Source of the DNA: Rhizobium tumorigenes
GTDB taxonomy: Bacteria; Pseudomonadota; Alphaproteobacteria; Rhizobiales; Rhizobiaceae
Direction of reading: 5' to 3'
Assembly: GCF_003240565.2 (NCBI RefSeq)
Contig: NZ_CP117255.1
Span: forward strand, 1,798,001-1,862,000
Length of the DNA stretch: 64,000 nt
Position numbers and translations under genes: made by a program. The notes beneath the pieces are model-generated. The model did not search any database. It was not told the origin of the DNA and saw only the letters and a program-made list of their open reading frames with translations. Shown piece by piece: positions 56,003-64,000 of this stretch. The number at the start of each line of letters is the position of its first letter. Position 1 is the stretch's first letter.

Positions 56003-56959
56003 TCATGCGGACCAGGGAGCAAACTCGGGTGCGTTGACGGCAACAAAGTCGCGCGCGGCAGGGCGGCGGCGCGGCACGGATGTCTCGACGACCTCATAGG
56101 CAGAGGTGTCGCTGAGCAGTGCCTTCAGCGCGTTGGCGTTCATCTTGTGGCCACCGCGATAAGAGCGGTAGCAGCCGATGAACTGCGTACCGGCCAGAGC
56201 CAGATCGCCGACCGCATCGAGCGTCTTGTGACGCACGAACTCGTCCTTGGCATAACGCAGGCCTTCGACATTGATAACCGTGTTGTCGTCGGAGATGACG
56301 ACCGAATTTTCCAGCGACGAGCCAAGAGCGTGACCGGATGCCCAGAGCCGCTCGACATCGCGCATGAAGCCAAAAGTGCGGGCGCGCGAAAGTTCTTTCT
56401 TGAAGGTCTCGGCGTTCAGGTCGCCTTCCCACTTCTGGCGGCCGATCAGCGGGCAATCGAAATCGATTTCGACTTCGAAGCGCGTGCCGTCATAGGGGCG
56501 GAACTCGCACCATGAGCCGCCCGATTCGATACGAACCGGCTTGACGATGCGGATGTAGCGACGCTTGACGCCGAGTGGCACGATGCCGGTCTGCTCGAAA
56601 GCTTCGATGAACGGATACGAGCTGCCATCCATGATCGGCATTTCGGCCCCGTGAACTTCGACCAGAACGTTGTCGAGGCCAATGGCGTAGATTGCAGCCA
56701 TCACGTGCTCGACTGTCGCGACAGAACGGGCCGCAGAAAAGCCGAGAACGGTGCAGAGATCGGTGTTGCCGACCTGCGAGGAGACGGCGCGGAGCTCGGT
56801 GACATCGCCGTTATCGTGGATACGCTGGAAAACAACGCCGGTGTCGGCTTCGGCAGGAAGGAAGGTGATCGACACGTCAGCGCCGGAATGAACACCGATT
56901 CCGGAGAGTGTGACGGGGGCTGCAACAGTTGTCTGAAAACCCAGCAATCCAATTGCCAT
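56003..56959 (-). CDS. lpxC: UDP-3-O-acyl-N-acetylglucosamine deacetylase
   Basis: Zinc-dependent deacetylase that commits sugar nucleotides to lipid A synthesis (318 aa). The zinc ligands are His85 (VATVEHVMAAIY), His244 and Asp248 (VRHKTLDAVGDLAL); His271 (YRGGHKMNA) is the catalytic acid/base, matching E. coli His79/His238/Asp242/His265. GVHSGADVSI and SRARTFGFMRDVE are family signatures. It is downstream of ftsZ, behind a terminator, so it probably has its own promoter. Confidence 0.97.
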   Translation of the reverse strand: MAIGLLGFQTTVAAPVTLSGIGVHSGADVSITFLPAEADTGVVFQRIHDNGDVTELRAVSSQVGNTDLCTVLGFSAARSVATVEHVMAAIYAIGLDNVLVEVHGAEMPIMDGSSYPFIEAFEQTGIVPLGVKRRYIRIVKPVRIESGGSWCEFRPYDGTRFEVEIDFDCPLIGRQKWEGDLNAETFKKELSRARTFGFMRDVERLWASGHALGSSLENSVVISDDNTVINVEGLRYAKDEFVRHKTLDAVGDLALAGTQFIGCYRSYRGGHKMNANALKALLSDTSAYEVVETSVPRRRPAARDFVAVNAPEFAPWSA

Positions 56960-57261
56960 TTACGTTCTGCCTTATCATCCTGCACCGAACCGACTTGCTT
57001 TAGAGAAACTGCGATGTCGTGGTTCGGTCTGTTACTTGGCACGAAATTCAAAGTTGATCCGAAGAGCGGATGCGATTCCGTAGTGCGCTTGGTATCTACA
57101 TACGCGCCACGTCGCGGCAAACCAAATCACTGTTTCTTTCGCAATGTAACGGAATCAGGTCACTGAAATTCCTAGGTAATTTCGCGCTGCGTAGGCCAGA
57201 TAAGACACAGCCCCCGGAGCAGATATCTGCGCCGGGGGCCAAAGTTTGCGGGGCTGCGGGA
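56960..57261. other. 302-bp ftsZ-lpxC intergenic region
   Basis: Holds the ftsZ terminator (57205-57239) and presumably the lpxC promoter; its AT-rich central part (about 57000-57190) is a candidate. No gene, tRNA or repeat is seen. Confidence 0.6.
57205..57239 (-). terminator. Hairpin terminator of ftsZ
   Basis: Stem GCCCCCGG / CCGGGGGC (57210-57217 with 57232-57239), with an inner GCAGAT/ATCTGC stem. On the reverse strand TGTGTCTTATC follows, a weak T-rich tract. It lies 22 bp past the ftsZ stop. Confidence 0.65.
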
Positions 57262-59001
57262 TCAGTTAGACTGACGGCGCAGGAATGCCGGGATCTCGAG
57301 CTGGTCGTCTTCATTGCTCATGCGCGGATGTGGCTGCTGGCGACCGTGATCGTCAAGCTGGCCGCGACGCGGAGCATAAAGGCTTGCCTCGGCGGACAGC
57401 GCCCGGCGCTGCTGCGAAGCCGCTGTGGGGGCTGGAGCGGTCATGTCGGCGGAAACATCGTCCTCGTCGCGACGGCCAAGCGAATTGGTGATTCGCTTCA
57501 GCAGGCCCATCGGGCCGCGTTCTTCGGCAGCTGCGTGGTTCGGCTGTGCACGATGATCCATCTCGGCTTTGACGACCGGGGAGAAATCCTCGACCTTTGG
57601 CATGCGGACCGCTTCTGCCGTCTGGCGGATAGTCGGATCCTGGCGCATCGGTGCAGGCTGGGGAGCCTGCATGACGGGCTGCTGCATGACCGGAGCGGGC
57701 TGCGGTGCGGGCGCCGACTGACGCAGCACTGGTGCTGCGGCTTCCGGGGCTGCGAAGATGCGGCTCTGCGGACGGAAGGCTTCTTCCTGCATCACAGGCT
57801 GCTGGACCGGCTGGGGAGCTGGCGCAACCTGACGGGTGGTCAGCATTTCCAGTTCCCGCTCCATATCGGCTTCCGCCATGCGGATCGTCTGGGCGATAGG
57901 ATCGGCAGCCTTTGGTGCCTGCGCGACATAGGCAGGCTGAGCAGCGGCCGGTGCCGGGGCAACGGCCGCAGAAGGACGGACAATCGGCTTCGGCATAGAG
58001 CGAAGTTCCATGTTGCGTTCGGCTGCCATGTTCATGGCACGGTCAATGCCGGTAGCAACGACGGAGACGCGGATGATGCCTTCGAGCGATTCGTCGAACG
58101 TTGCGCCGAGGATGATGTTGGCGTCCGGATCGACTTCCTCGCGGATGCGGGTCGCAGCTTCGTCGACTTCGAACAGCGTCAGGTCACGACCGCCGGTGAT
58201 CGAGATCAGCAGGCCCTGTGCACCCTTCATCGAGGTTTCGTCGAGCAGCGGGTTGGCGATCGCAGCTTCTGCAGCCTGCATGGCGCGGCCATTGCCCGAT
58301 GCTTCGCCGGTGCCCATCATTGCACGGCCCATTTCGCGCATGACGGAACGAACGTCGGCGAAGTCGAGGTTGATGAGACCTTCCTTGACCATCAGGTCTG
58401 TGATGCAGGCAACGCCCGAGTAGAGAACCTGGTCGGCCATGGCGAACGCATCGGCGAACGTCGTCTTGTCGTTGGCGATACGGAACAGGTTCTGGTTCGG
58501 GATCACGATCAGGGTGTCGACCGACTTCTGCAGTTCCTGGATACCCATTTCGGCCAGGCGCATGCGGCGCCCACCTTCGAAGTGGAACGGCTTGGTGACG
58601 ACGCCGACGGTCAGGATGCCCTTGTTGCGGGCGGCCTGGGCGACGACGGGAGCAGCACCGGTGCCTGTACCACCGCCCATGCCGGCGGTGACGAAGCACA
58701 TATGCGTACCCTGCAGGTGATCGACGATCTCGTCGATGCACTCTTCAGCGGCAGCGCGGCCGACTTCCGGCTGCGAGCCGGCGCCGAGGCCTTCCGTAAC
58801 GTTGACGCCGAGCTGGATGATCCGCTGGGCCTTGGTCATGGTCAGCGCCTGCGCATCGGTATTGGCGACCACGAAGTCGACGCCCTGGAGGCCGGCTGTG
58901 ATCATGTTGTTGACGGCATTGCCGCCACCGCCACCGACACCGAACACGGTGATGCGGGGCTTAAGCTCGGTGATATCTGGCTTCTGCAGCTTGATCGTCA
59001 T
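57262..59001 (-). CDS. ftsZ: Cell division GTPase FtsZ, long-linker form
   Basis: Tubulin-like GTPase that builds the division ring (579 aa). The GTP-binding core has [14 protein letters not shown], the tubulin signature GGGTGTG (109-115) and the T7 loop [13 protein letters not shown]. Residues from about 320 form a long Pro/Ala/Gln-rich linker, unlike the 380-residue FtsZ of E. coli but normal for Rhizobiaceae. The C-terminal peptide [12 protein letters not shown] binds FtsA and other partners. It follows ftsA by about 98 bp and is followed by a terminator. Confidence 0.97.
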   Translation of the reverse strand: MTIKLQKPDITELKPRITVFGVGGGGGNAVNNMITAGLQGVDFVVANTDAQALTMTKAQRIIQLGVNVTEGLGAGSQPEVGRAAAEECIDEIVDHLQGTHMCFVTAGMGGGTGTGAAPVVAQAARNKGILTVGVVTKPFHFEGGRRMRLAEMGIQELQKSVDTLIVIPNQNLFRIANDKTTFADAFAMADQVLYSGVACITDLMVKEGLINLDFADVRSVMREMGRAMMGTGEASGNGRAMQAAEAAIANPLLDETSMKGAQGLLISITGGRDLTLFEVDEAATRIREEVDPDANIILGATFDESLEGIIRVSVVATGIDRAMNMAAERNMELRSMPKPIVRPSAAVAPAPAAAQPAYVAQAPKAADPIAQTIRMAEADMERELEMLTTRQVAPAPQPVQQPVMQEEAFRPQSRIFAAPEAAAPVLRQSAPAPQPAPVMQQPVMQAPQPAPMRQDPTIRQTAEAVRMPKVEDFSPVVKAEMDHRAQPNHAAAEERGPMGLLKRITNSLGRRDEDDVSADMTAPAPTAASQQRRALSAEASLYAPRRGQLDDHGRQQPHPRMSNEDDQLEIPAFLRRQSN

Positions 59002-59099
59002 GGTACCGTTCCTTCTTGTCTATGACCGCGTCGCCACGCCAGCCAATTCACTCAATGTGCTTGCCCGTGCCGGAAGGCATTGCCGCCCGGCCCGGAAAC

Positions 59100-60431
59100 T
59101 CAAAAACTTTCTTTCAGCCACTGCCCGACCCGGGCAATGCGGCTGTTGTTGCCGCCGAGCGACGAAAGCAAACCGCTGCCGCCCATATGGGTTTCCAGAT
59201 CCGCCACCTGCGGATAGATCATCAGGCCGACCGCCGTCGAAAAGGCAGGTCCCTTGGCTGCCGTCGGCAGGCCGGAAATGCCCATCGGGCGGCCGATGCG
59301 GACGTTGCGCGCGAGGATATGACGCGCCACTTCCGGCAGGCCGGTCAGCTGGCTCGCACCACCCGTCAGCACGACGCGCTTGCCGACGATCGGGCTGAAG
59401 CCCGAGCGCTGGATACGGTCGCGGATCAGTTCCAGCGTTTCCTCGATACGGGCGCTGACGATGCGCGACACCAGCGCACGCGGCACCTGGGTCGGCTGGT
59501 CGCGGTCATCTTCGCCAATTGGCGGGATGGAAATCATTTCGCGGTCGTCGCCCGGATTGGGCAGCGCCGAAGCGTGCACGACCTTCAGCCGTTCTGCATC
59601 CTCGATACGGGTCGACAGGCCGCGGGCCAAATCGGTCGTGACGTGATGACCGCCGATGCTGACAGCATCCGTGTGCACGAGCTTGCCTTCGGCAAACACC
59701 GAGATCGTCGTGGTGCCGCCGCCCATGTCGATGGCGGCGCATCCGAGTTCGACCTCGTCATCGACCAGGGCTGCGAGCCCGCTGGCATAGGGCGTTGCCA
59801 CCATGCCCTCGACCGACAGGTGGGCGCGGTTGACGCTGAGTTCGAGATTGCGCAGTGCCGAGCGCTCAGCCGTCACCACATGCATGTCGACGCCGAGCGC
59901 GTCGCCGAACATCGCCAGCGGATCGCGAACGCCGCGCTCGCCGTCGAGCGAGTAGCCCGTCGCCAGCGAATGCAGGATGGCACGGTCCTGGCGCAGCGAC
60001 TGCTGACAGGCGGCCGTCAAAACCTTCTTCAGATCGGTGGCTTCGACTTCCTGGCCGCCGAGATCGATGGTTGCAGTATAGATGTCGCTTCCGAGGCGAC
60101 CGGCGGACACGTTGACGATCAGGCTCTCGACCGTCAGGCCAGCCATGCGCTCGGCAGCGTCGACAGCAAGGCGAATGACGCCTTCGACTGCATCGAGGTC
60201 TGCGATGACGCCGGTCTTGATGCCGCGCGAGCGCTGGTGGCCGATGCCGATGATTTCGATGTTGTGCGTACGGCCGGGAAGAACCTGCGTTTCCTCGCGC
60301 GGCGTCAGCCGACCGATCATGCAGACGATCTTCGTCGAGCCGATGTCGAGCACGGAGACGATATGCGAGCGCTTCGACGAAAGCGGCTTCAGGCGCGGCA
60401 GGCCGAAATGGGACGAACCGAATAAGCTCAT
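59100..60431 (-). CDS. ftsA: Cell division protein FtsA
   Basis: Actin-like ATPase that anchors FtsZ to the membrane (443 aa). Phosphate 1 is VSVLDIGSTKIVCMIGRL, phosphate 2 is AAIDMGGGTTTISVFAEG, and the adenosine motif is VVLTGGASQLTGL. The 1C domain lies between. The C-terminal ending VGQWLKESF is the amphipathic membrane-targeting helix. Its start overlaps the ftsQ stop by 4 bp, so translation is coupled. Confidence 0.97.
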   Translation of the reverse strand: MSLFGSSHFGLPRLKPLSSKRSHIVSVLDIGSTKIVCMIGRLTPREETQVLPGRTHNIEIIGIGHQRSRGIKTGVIADLDAVEGVIRLAVDAAERMAGLTVESLIVNVSAGRLGSDIYTATIDLGGQEVEATDLKKVLTAACQQSLRQDRAILHSLATGYSLDGERGVRDPLAMFGDALGVDMHVVTAERSALRNLELSVNRAHLSVEGMVATPYASGLAALVDDEVELGCAAIDMGGGTTTISVFAEGKLVHTDAVSIGGHHVTTDLARGLSTRIEDAERLKVVHASALPNPGDDREMISIPPIGEDDRDQPTQVPRALVSRIVSARIEETLELIRDRIQRSGFSPIVGKRVVLTGGASQLTGLPEVARHILARNVRIGRPMGISGLPTAAKGPAFSTAVGLMIYPQVADLETHMGGSGLLSSLGGNNSRIARVGQWLKESF

Positions 60432-61360
60432 GTGTCTTGTCCCGCCTTTTTCAGAGCCTTGGTTCTTAAATCCAGCGCCGCCTGTCGGCGCACCATCGCA
60501 TCCGGCGTCAGTTCCACCGTCGTGCGATCTTCGAGACGAAGATCGACGGCAGCGATGTCGCGCGCTAGAAGGTTCTGTTCCTTGTCCAGCTTTGCCAGCT
60601 TTCCGAGCGCCTGCTGTAGGTCGTCTTCCGGCAGCTTGATGACGATGCCGCTGTCGAGATAGAGATCCCAGCGACGACCGGCGACACGCACGAAAGCCTT
60701 GACGTGGCTGCGAAGGTCCGGCCAGGCGGCAAACATGTCACCGACCGAAGCCGCGGCCTTCTCGGCTTCGCGCCCGACAAACAATGGCAGGGACGCAAAC
60801 TTGTTGTCGCGCAGCGGCGCGATGACGGTGCCGTTCTGCTCGATCAGCGAGAGCTCGGCGCCATGCTGCCAGATACCGTAGGCGGCCTTCTCCTTGAGCT
60901 TCACCTCGATGGTCTTCGGATAGACCTTGCGGACTTCGACGTTCTCGACCCAAGGAAGGCTGGCAATCTTCTGGCGCGCGGCATCGACGTCGAGGGCGAC
61001 GAGCGATGTCGTGCCGTCTAGGCCGAGAAGCTGCAGGATTTCGATTTCAGAAGTCTGGTCGTTGCCCGAAACCTTGACGTCCTCGATGGCAAAGCCGGCT
61101 GCTGCCGTCGTTGCCTGGGCTACCGTCTGTGTATGACCGCCGAGCGACATGCCATATAGGCCTGTCGCAGCGAGAAAGGCTACGGCGGAGACCGTGCCGA
61201 GATGTGGCGGAACGTAGATGCGCCCGGAGCCGAGGCTCACCAGAAAACGCACGGCACGACGCAGCGGCCGCGGCAGGACGAACAGGTCCTCCGGCTGGTC
61301 GAACAGCACCGGAGCACGGTGCCTGGAGCGCTTCATCCTCTTGACCGTCAACGCAAACAT
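60428..61360 (-). CDS. ftsQ: Cell division protein FtsQ
   Basis: Bitopic divisome protein (310 aa). A cytoplasmic N-terminus of about 50 residues precedes one membrane helix (about 53-73, [20 protein letters not shown]). A POTRA domain follows (about 88-160: [20 protein letters not shown]), then [20 protein letters not shown] and the beta domain ([18 protein letters not shown]). ATG 61360 has GGAGG seven bases upstream; the longer start lacks one. It overlaps ddl by 13 bp and ftsA by 4 bp. Confidence 0.94.
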   Translation of the reverse strand: MFALTVKRMKRSRHRAPVLFDQPEDLFVLPRPLRRAVRFLVSLGSGRIYVPPHLGTVSAVAFLAATGLYGMSLGGHTQTVAQATTAAAGFAIEDVKVSGNDQTSEIEILQLLGLDGTTSLVALDVDAARQKIASLPWVENVEVRKVYPKTIEVKLKEKAAYGIWQHGAELSLIEQNGTVIAPLRDNKFASLPLFVGREAEKAAASVGDMFAAWPDLRSHVKAFVRVAGRRWDLYLDSGIVIKLPEDDLQQALGKLAKLDKEQNLLARDIAAVDLRLEDRTTVELTPDAMVRRQAALDLRTKALKKAGQDT

Positions 61361-62274
61361 GACGCGTCCTCCACCATCCACCGGAGAAATTCGCCAAACG
61401 AGTAGCCGGCGTGGCCTGCCATTTCCGGCACAAGCGAAGTAGGGGTCATGCCGGGCTGGGTGTTGATCTCCAGCCAGATAAGTTCACCATCCTCGGAAAA
61501 GCGGTCGTCGTAGCGAAAGTCTGATCGTGTGACCCCGCGGCAGCCGATTGCTTGATGCGCCGTTAACGCTAATCTTTGTATTTTTTGGTAAATATTTGGT
61601 GAAATTTCTGCGGGAATTACGTGTTTCGAGCCGCCTGCGACATATTTCGAGTCATAGTCATAGAAGCTGTGCCCCTGCGGCACGATCTCGGTGACTGCCA
61701 AGGCCTTGTCGCCCATGACGCCACAGGTGAACTCGCGGCCGGCAATGTAGCGCTCGACGAGCACGTCGTCGCCATAGCGCCATTCCGACGAGGTGATGAC
61801 CTGCGGCGGGTGCGCCTGGTCTTCCTTGACGATGACGACGCCAAAGCTCGAACCTTCCCGGACCGGCTTGACGACATAGGGTGCCGGCATCGGATGCTCG
61901 GACCCGAAGTCGAAACGGCTCATCAGCAATGATTCGGCAACCGGCACGCCGGCATCCGCCGCCACCAGCTTGGCGCGCGACTTGTCCATCGCCAGCGCAG
62001 ACGCGGCAACGCCGGAATGGGTGTAGGGGATCTGCAGGTATTCAAGCACGCCCTGGATCGTGCCGTCTTCGCCGAAGGGGCCGTGCAGAGCATTGAAGAC
62101 GACATCGGGCGCAAGATCGGCAAGACGCGCCGAGATATCGCGATCGACGTCGATCAACGAGATCCGGTAGCCCTGCCCTTCGAGAGCGTCAGCGCATGCC
62201 TTCCCCGACGACAGGCTGACCGGCCGTTCCGAGGAAAAACCGCCAAACAGGACGGCTACATGCTTCTCACTCAT
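61348..62274 (-). CDS. ddl: D-alanine-D-alanine ligase
   Basis: Makes the D-Ala-D-Ala dipeptide of peptidoglycan (308 aa), an ATP-grasp enzyme. It begins [20 protein letters not shown], shows [40 protein letters not shown] and [14 protein letters not shown], and ends with [18 protein letters not shown], the ATP-grasp metal-site motif. ATG 62274 follows GGGGGTATCG. It is first of the ddl-ftsQ-ftsA-ftsZ unit. murB, commonly upstream in related genomes, is not next to it here. Confidence 0.95.
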   Translation of the reverse strand: MSEKHVAVLFGGFSSERPVSLSSGKACADALEGQGYRISLIDVDRDISARLADLAPDVVFNALHGPFGEDGTIQGVLEYLQIPYTHSGVAASALAMDKSRAKLVAADAGVPVAESLLMSRFDFGSEHPMPAPYVVKPVREGSSFGVVIVKEDQAHPPQVITSSEWRYGDDVLVERYIAGREFTCGVMGDKALAVTEIVPQGHSFYDYDSKYVAGGSKHVIPAEISPNIYQKIQRLALTAHQAIGCRGVTRSDFRYDDRFSEDGELIWLEINTQPGMTPTSLVPEMAGHAGYSFGEFLRWMVEDASCLR

Positions 62275-62371
62275 CGATACCCCCAAAAATACAGCTCTTT
62301 GCGACAGCACGCTTGCGCGAAGCTTTTACCGGGCGATTCCACCGGCTTCTGAATGAGCCTATTAGAGCGTC

Positions 62372-62394
62372 ATTATAGTTAACGAAGCGTTTAC
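62372..62394 (-). promoter_or_regulatory. Predicted ddl promoter with CtrA-type box
   Basis: On the reverse strand GTAAACGCTTCGTTAA (62394-62379), a TTAA-N7-TTAAC-like box with one mismatch, followed after one base by TATAAT (62377-62372). No good -35 is seen. A GATTC (GANTC, CcrM methylation type) lies at 62335-62339. Together these look like a cell-cycle-regulated promoter. Confidence 0.5.
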
Positions 62395-62407
62395 TTTGGT
62401 TAACCCG

Positions 62408-62782
62408 ATGCATCTTTTGCCGCCATCAACACAAAAGAATCAAAACCCGGATGGCAATTACCCTCTTGGAATCAGAGCTTTAGATCCGTGGCAAGAGGCG
62501 CCTTCGATTTTCTTAATCCTGGACATCACCTCGGCGGGAGCCTCTGATCGGCAACATGCAACCACCGCGATAAGGGAGCGACGCCGAGTAACGGTAGACG
62601 CGCTGCCGGCTCGACTAGAAATTCATGCGGATCAGCCGGAGACAGACGACGCTGCAGACATTATTGTGCGGCGCATCAACGATTTCGTTCGGGAAATTGC
62701 TACTTTGGCGTTTGCGCCGGTCTTAAATTGCGTTAAGGGCCGTGAAGTTGAACTTAGCATTCCGGATTGGTCACGAAAATGA
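62408..62782 (+). CDS. Hypothetical 124-residue protein, lower GC
   Basis: An open frame beginning MHLLPPSTQKNQNPDGNYPL and ending VKGREVELSIPDWSRK. I do not recognise it; the C-terminal half looks like a small alpha/beta domain. It has no membrane segment. The third codon position is visibly less GC-rich than in neighbouring genes, and no ribosome site precedes the ATG. The stop overlaps the transporter ATG by 4 bp (ATGA), which suggests translational coupling and argues it may be real. An earlier TTG at 62396 is also possible. It could equally be a remnant or non-coding. Confidence 0.35.
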   Translation: MHLLPPSTQKNQNPDGNYPLGIRALDPWQEAPSIFLILDITSAGASDRQHATTAIRERRRVTVDALPARLEIHADQPETDDAADIIVRRINDFVREIATLAFAPVLNCVKGREVELSIPDWSRK

Positions 62783-64000
62783 AACAAGCGATATCGCCAT
62801 TATCGCCGGCTCCCTCGTCGCGAAACAGTGCCGCCCTGAATTCGCCGTCACGCGTTCTGCTGGCAAGCCTGATCGGCACCACCATTGAATTCTTCGACTT
62901 CTACGTCTACGCGACGGCTGCTGTCCTCGTTTTCCCGACGCTGTTCTTTCCGACCAGCGATCCGACCACCGGCGTCCTGCAATCATTCGCGACTTTTTCC
63001 ATCGCCTTCTTCGCCCGTCCGATCGGCGCCATCGTGTTCGGCCATTTCGGTGACCGCATCGGCCGAAAGGTGACGCTCGTCGCAGCCCTGATGACCATGG
63101 GCATATCGACGGTACTGATCGGCTTCCTGCCCTCCTACGCCTCGATCGGCGTGGCCGCGCCTCTGCTGCTGGCGATCTGCCGCTTTGGCCAGGGCTTCGG
63201 CCTCGGTGGAGAATGGGGCGGCGCGGTGCTGCTGGCGACGGAAAATGCTCCGGAGGGCAAGCGCTCCTGGTACGGCATGTTCCCGCAACTGGGCGCGCCG
63301 GTCGGCCTGTTCCTGTCGTCGGCCGTGTTCTGGCTGCTGCTGCACTTCATCTCCCAGGAAGACTTCATCACCTGGGGCTGGCGCGTGCCGTTCATCGCCT
63401 CGATCGTCCTGATCGGCATCGGCCTCTGGGTCCGCCTGTCGATCACCGAAACCCCGGAGTTCAGCGAAGCCGTCGCCCGCAAGGAGCGTGTTGCCGTTCC
63501 CGTGGTCGAGATCCTGAAGAACCACAAGCGCAGCCTTGTCCTCGGCACCTTCGTGGCGCTGGCAACCTTCGTGCTCTTCTACATCGGCACGGCCTACCTG
63601 CTGTCCTACAACGTCAAGGTCCTGAAGATCAGCTTCCTTGATGCGCTTCTCGTGCAGATCGTCGCCTCGGTGTTCTTCGGCATCTTCTGCCCGATCGCCG
63701 GCAAGCTGTCGGACCGCTTTGGCCGCCGCGCCGTGCTCGTCGCCACGACGGTCGGAATTGGTGTCTTCTCGTTCTTTCTGCAGACCCTGCTCACCGGCGG
63801 CCTCACCGAGATCTACATCTTCGCAGCGGTGAGCATGGCGTTGATGGGGATGACCTACGGTCCGATCGGCACTGCACTGGCAGCTCCGTTCCCGGTCGCG
63901 GTGCGCTACACCGGCGCCTCCATCACCTTCAACTTTGCCGGCATCTTCGGCGCGTCGCTGGCACCCTTTATCGCCACCTGGCTCGCCAGCAACTACGGCC
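62779..64000 (+). CDS. MHS-family MFS transporter (cut by window edge)
   Basis: Metabolite:H+ symporter, related to shikimate, ProP-type proline/betaine and citrate transporters. The first 407 residues are visible: SLIGTTIEFFDFYVYATAAV, ARPIGAIVFGHFGDRIGRKV (the loop 2-3 signature), AICRFGQGFGLGGEWGGAVL and GKLSDRFGRRAVLVATT. An N-terminal Ser/Pro-rich stretch of about 25 residues precedes helix 1. Ten or more helices are visible. The substrate cannot be fixed. It diverges from ddl and begins inside the end of the preceding ORF. Confidence 0.9.
   Translation, partial: MKQAISPLSPAPSSRNSAALNSPSRVLLASLIGTTIEFFDFYVYATAAVLVFPTLFFPTSDPTTGVLQSFATFSIAFFARPIGAIVFGHFGDRIGRKVTLVAALMTMGISTVLIGFLPSYASIGVAAPLLLAICRFGQGFGLGGEWGGAVLLATENAPEGKRSWYGMFPQLGAPVGLFLSSAVFWLLLHFISQEDFITWGWRVPFIASIVLIGIGLWVRLSITETPEFSEAVARKERVAVPVVEILKNHKRSLVLGTFVALATFVLFYIGTAYLLSYNVKVLKISFLDALLVQIVASVFFGIFCPIAGKLSDRFGRRAVLVATTVGIGVFSFFLQTLLTGGLTEIYIFAAVSMALMGMTYGPIGTALAAPFPVAVRYTGASITFNFAGIFGASLAPFIATWLASNYG

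Overview
The window is a 64 kb piece of a GC-rich alphaproteobacterial chromosome, most probably from the Rhizobiaceae (Rhizobium, Agrobacterium, Neorhizobium or Ensifer relatives). The evidence is a circularly permuted two-piece tmRNA gene, the gene run ddl-ftsQ-ftsA-ftsZ-lpxC-bamD-recN-ligA with a long-linker FtsZ, an alphaproteobacterial SspB, the DUF4169 plus ribbon-helix-helix gene pair, and TTG/GTG starts with GGAGG-type ribosome binding sites. It is mostly housekeeping DNA with small accessory insertions. I see no phage, IS element, CRISPR array, rRNA or tRNA gene.

Layout. 1-4.7 kb: the edge of a LysE-type exporter, an aldo/keto reductase, and the acetolactate synthase operon ilvI-ilvH, read right to left. 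This operon begins with a leader that encodes an 18-residue peptide with a Leu-Ile-Val-Val run, followed by a terminator. An AbrB/PIN (VapBC-like) toxin-antitoxin pair lies between ilvI and ilvH. 4.8-9.3 kb: a HerA-type ATPase, miaA, serB and a GNAT acetyltransferase. 9.3-18.0 kb: a Do-family periplasmic protease, hflC-hflK, folA and thyA, with yghU, a cytochrome c and nhaA between folA and thyA. 18.2-19.7 kb: ssrA (tmRNA), sspB (adaptor for the tmRNA tag) and two small conserved genes. 19.7-25.1 kb: a giant AsmA-type protein and a GlcD-like flavin oxidase.

25.4-31.2 kb: a polar amino acid ABC transporter operon, a divergent aldo/keto reductase/LysR pair, and a small HNH protein followed by an 81-residue protein. 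31.2-40.6 kb: an OmpA-type lipoprotein, a UvrD/PcrA helicase, two GNATs, a sugar MFS transporter behind a perfect 18-bp palindrome, pncA, a glycosyltransferase and a polysaccharide flippase. 40.7-46.2 kb: panC-panB, a DUF2164 gene, azlC-azlD, an M24 aminopeptidase P and a 54-residue protein. 46.4-51.0 kb: prmA, a SCO1 protein, cheW, a REP-like palindrome, creA, an exonuclease and a GNAT with a highly structured 5' leader.

51.0-62.4 kb: the cell-division and envelope block, read right to left from ddl through ftsQ, ftsA, ftsZ and lpxC to bamD, recN and ligA. A candidate CtrA box abuts a TATAAT element upstream of ddl. 62.4-64.0 kb: a lower-GC 125-residue ORF overlapping the start of an MHS-family transporter that runs off the window.

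Themes. Branched-chain amino acids recur: ilvIH synthesis under likely attenuation, AzlCD export, and panBC, which draws on the valine precursor ketoisovalerate. Protein quality control is concentrated at 9-19 kb: the Do protease, HflKC (FtsH modulator), tmRNA and SspB. The observations most worth following are the ilv leader with its embedded toxin-antitoxin pair, the multi-hairpin leader that sequesters a Shine-Dalgarno at 50.3-50.4 kb, the HNH/small-protein pair, and the low-GC ORF beside ddl. All function calls come from reading the sequence; no database search was run.
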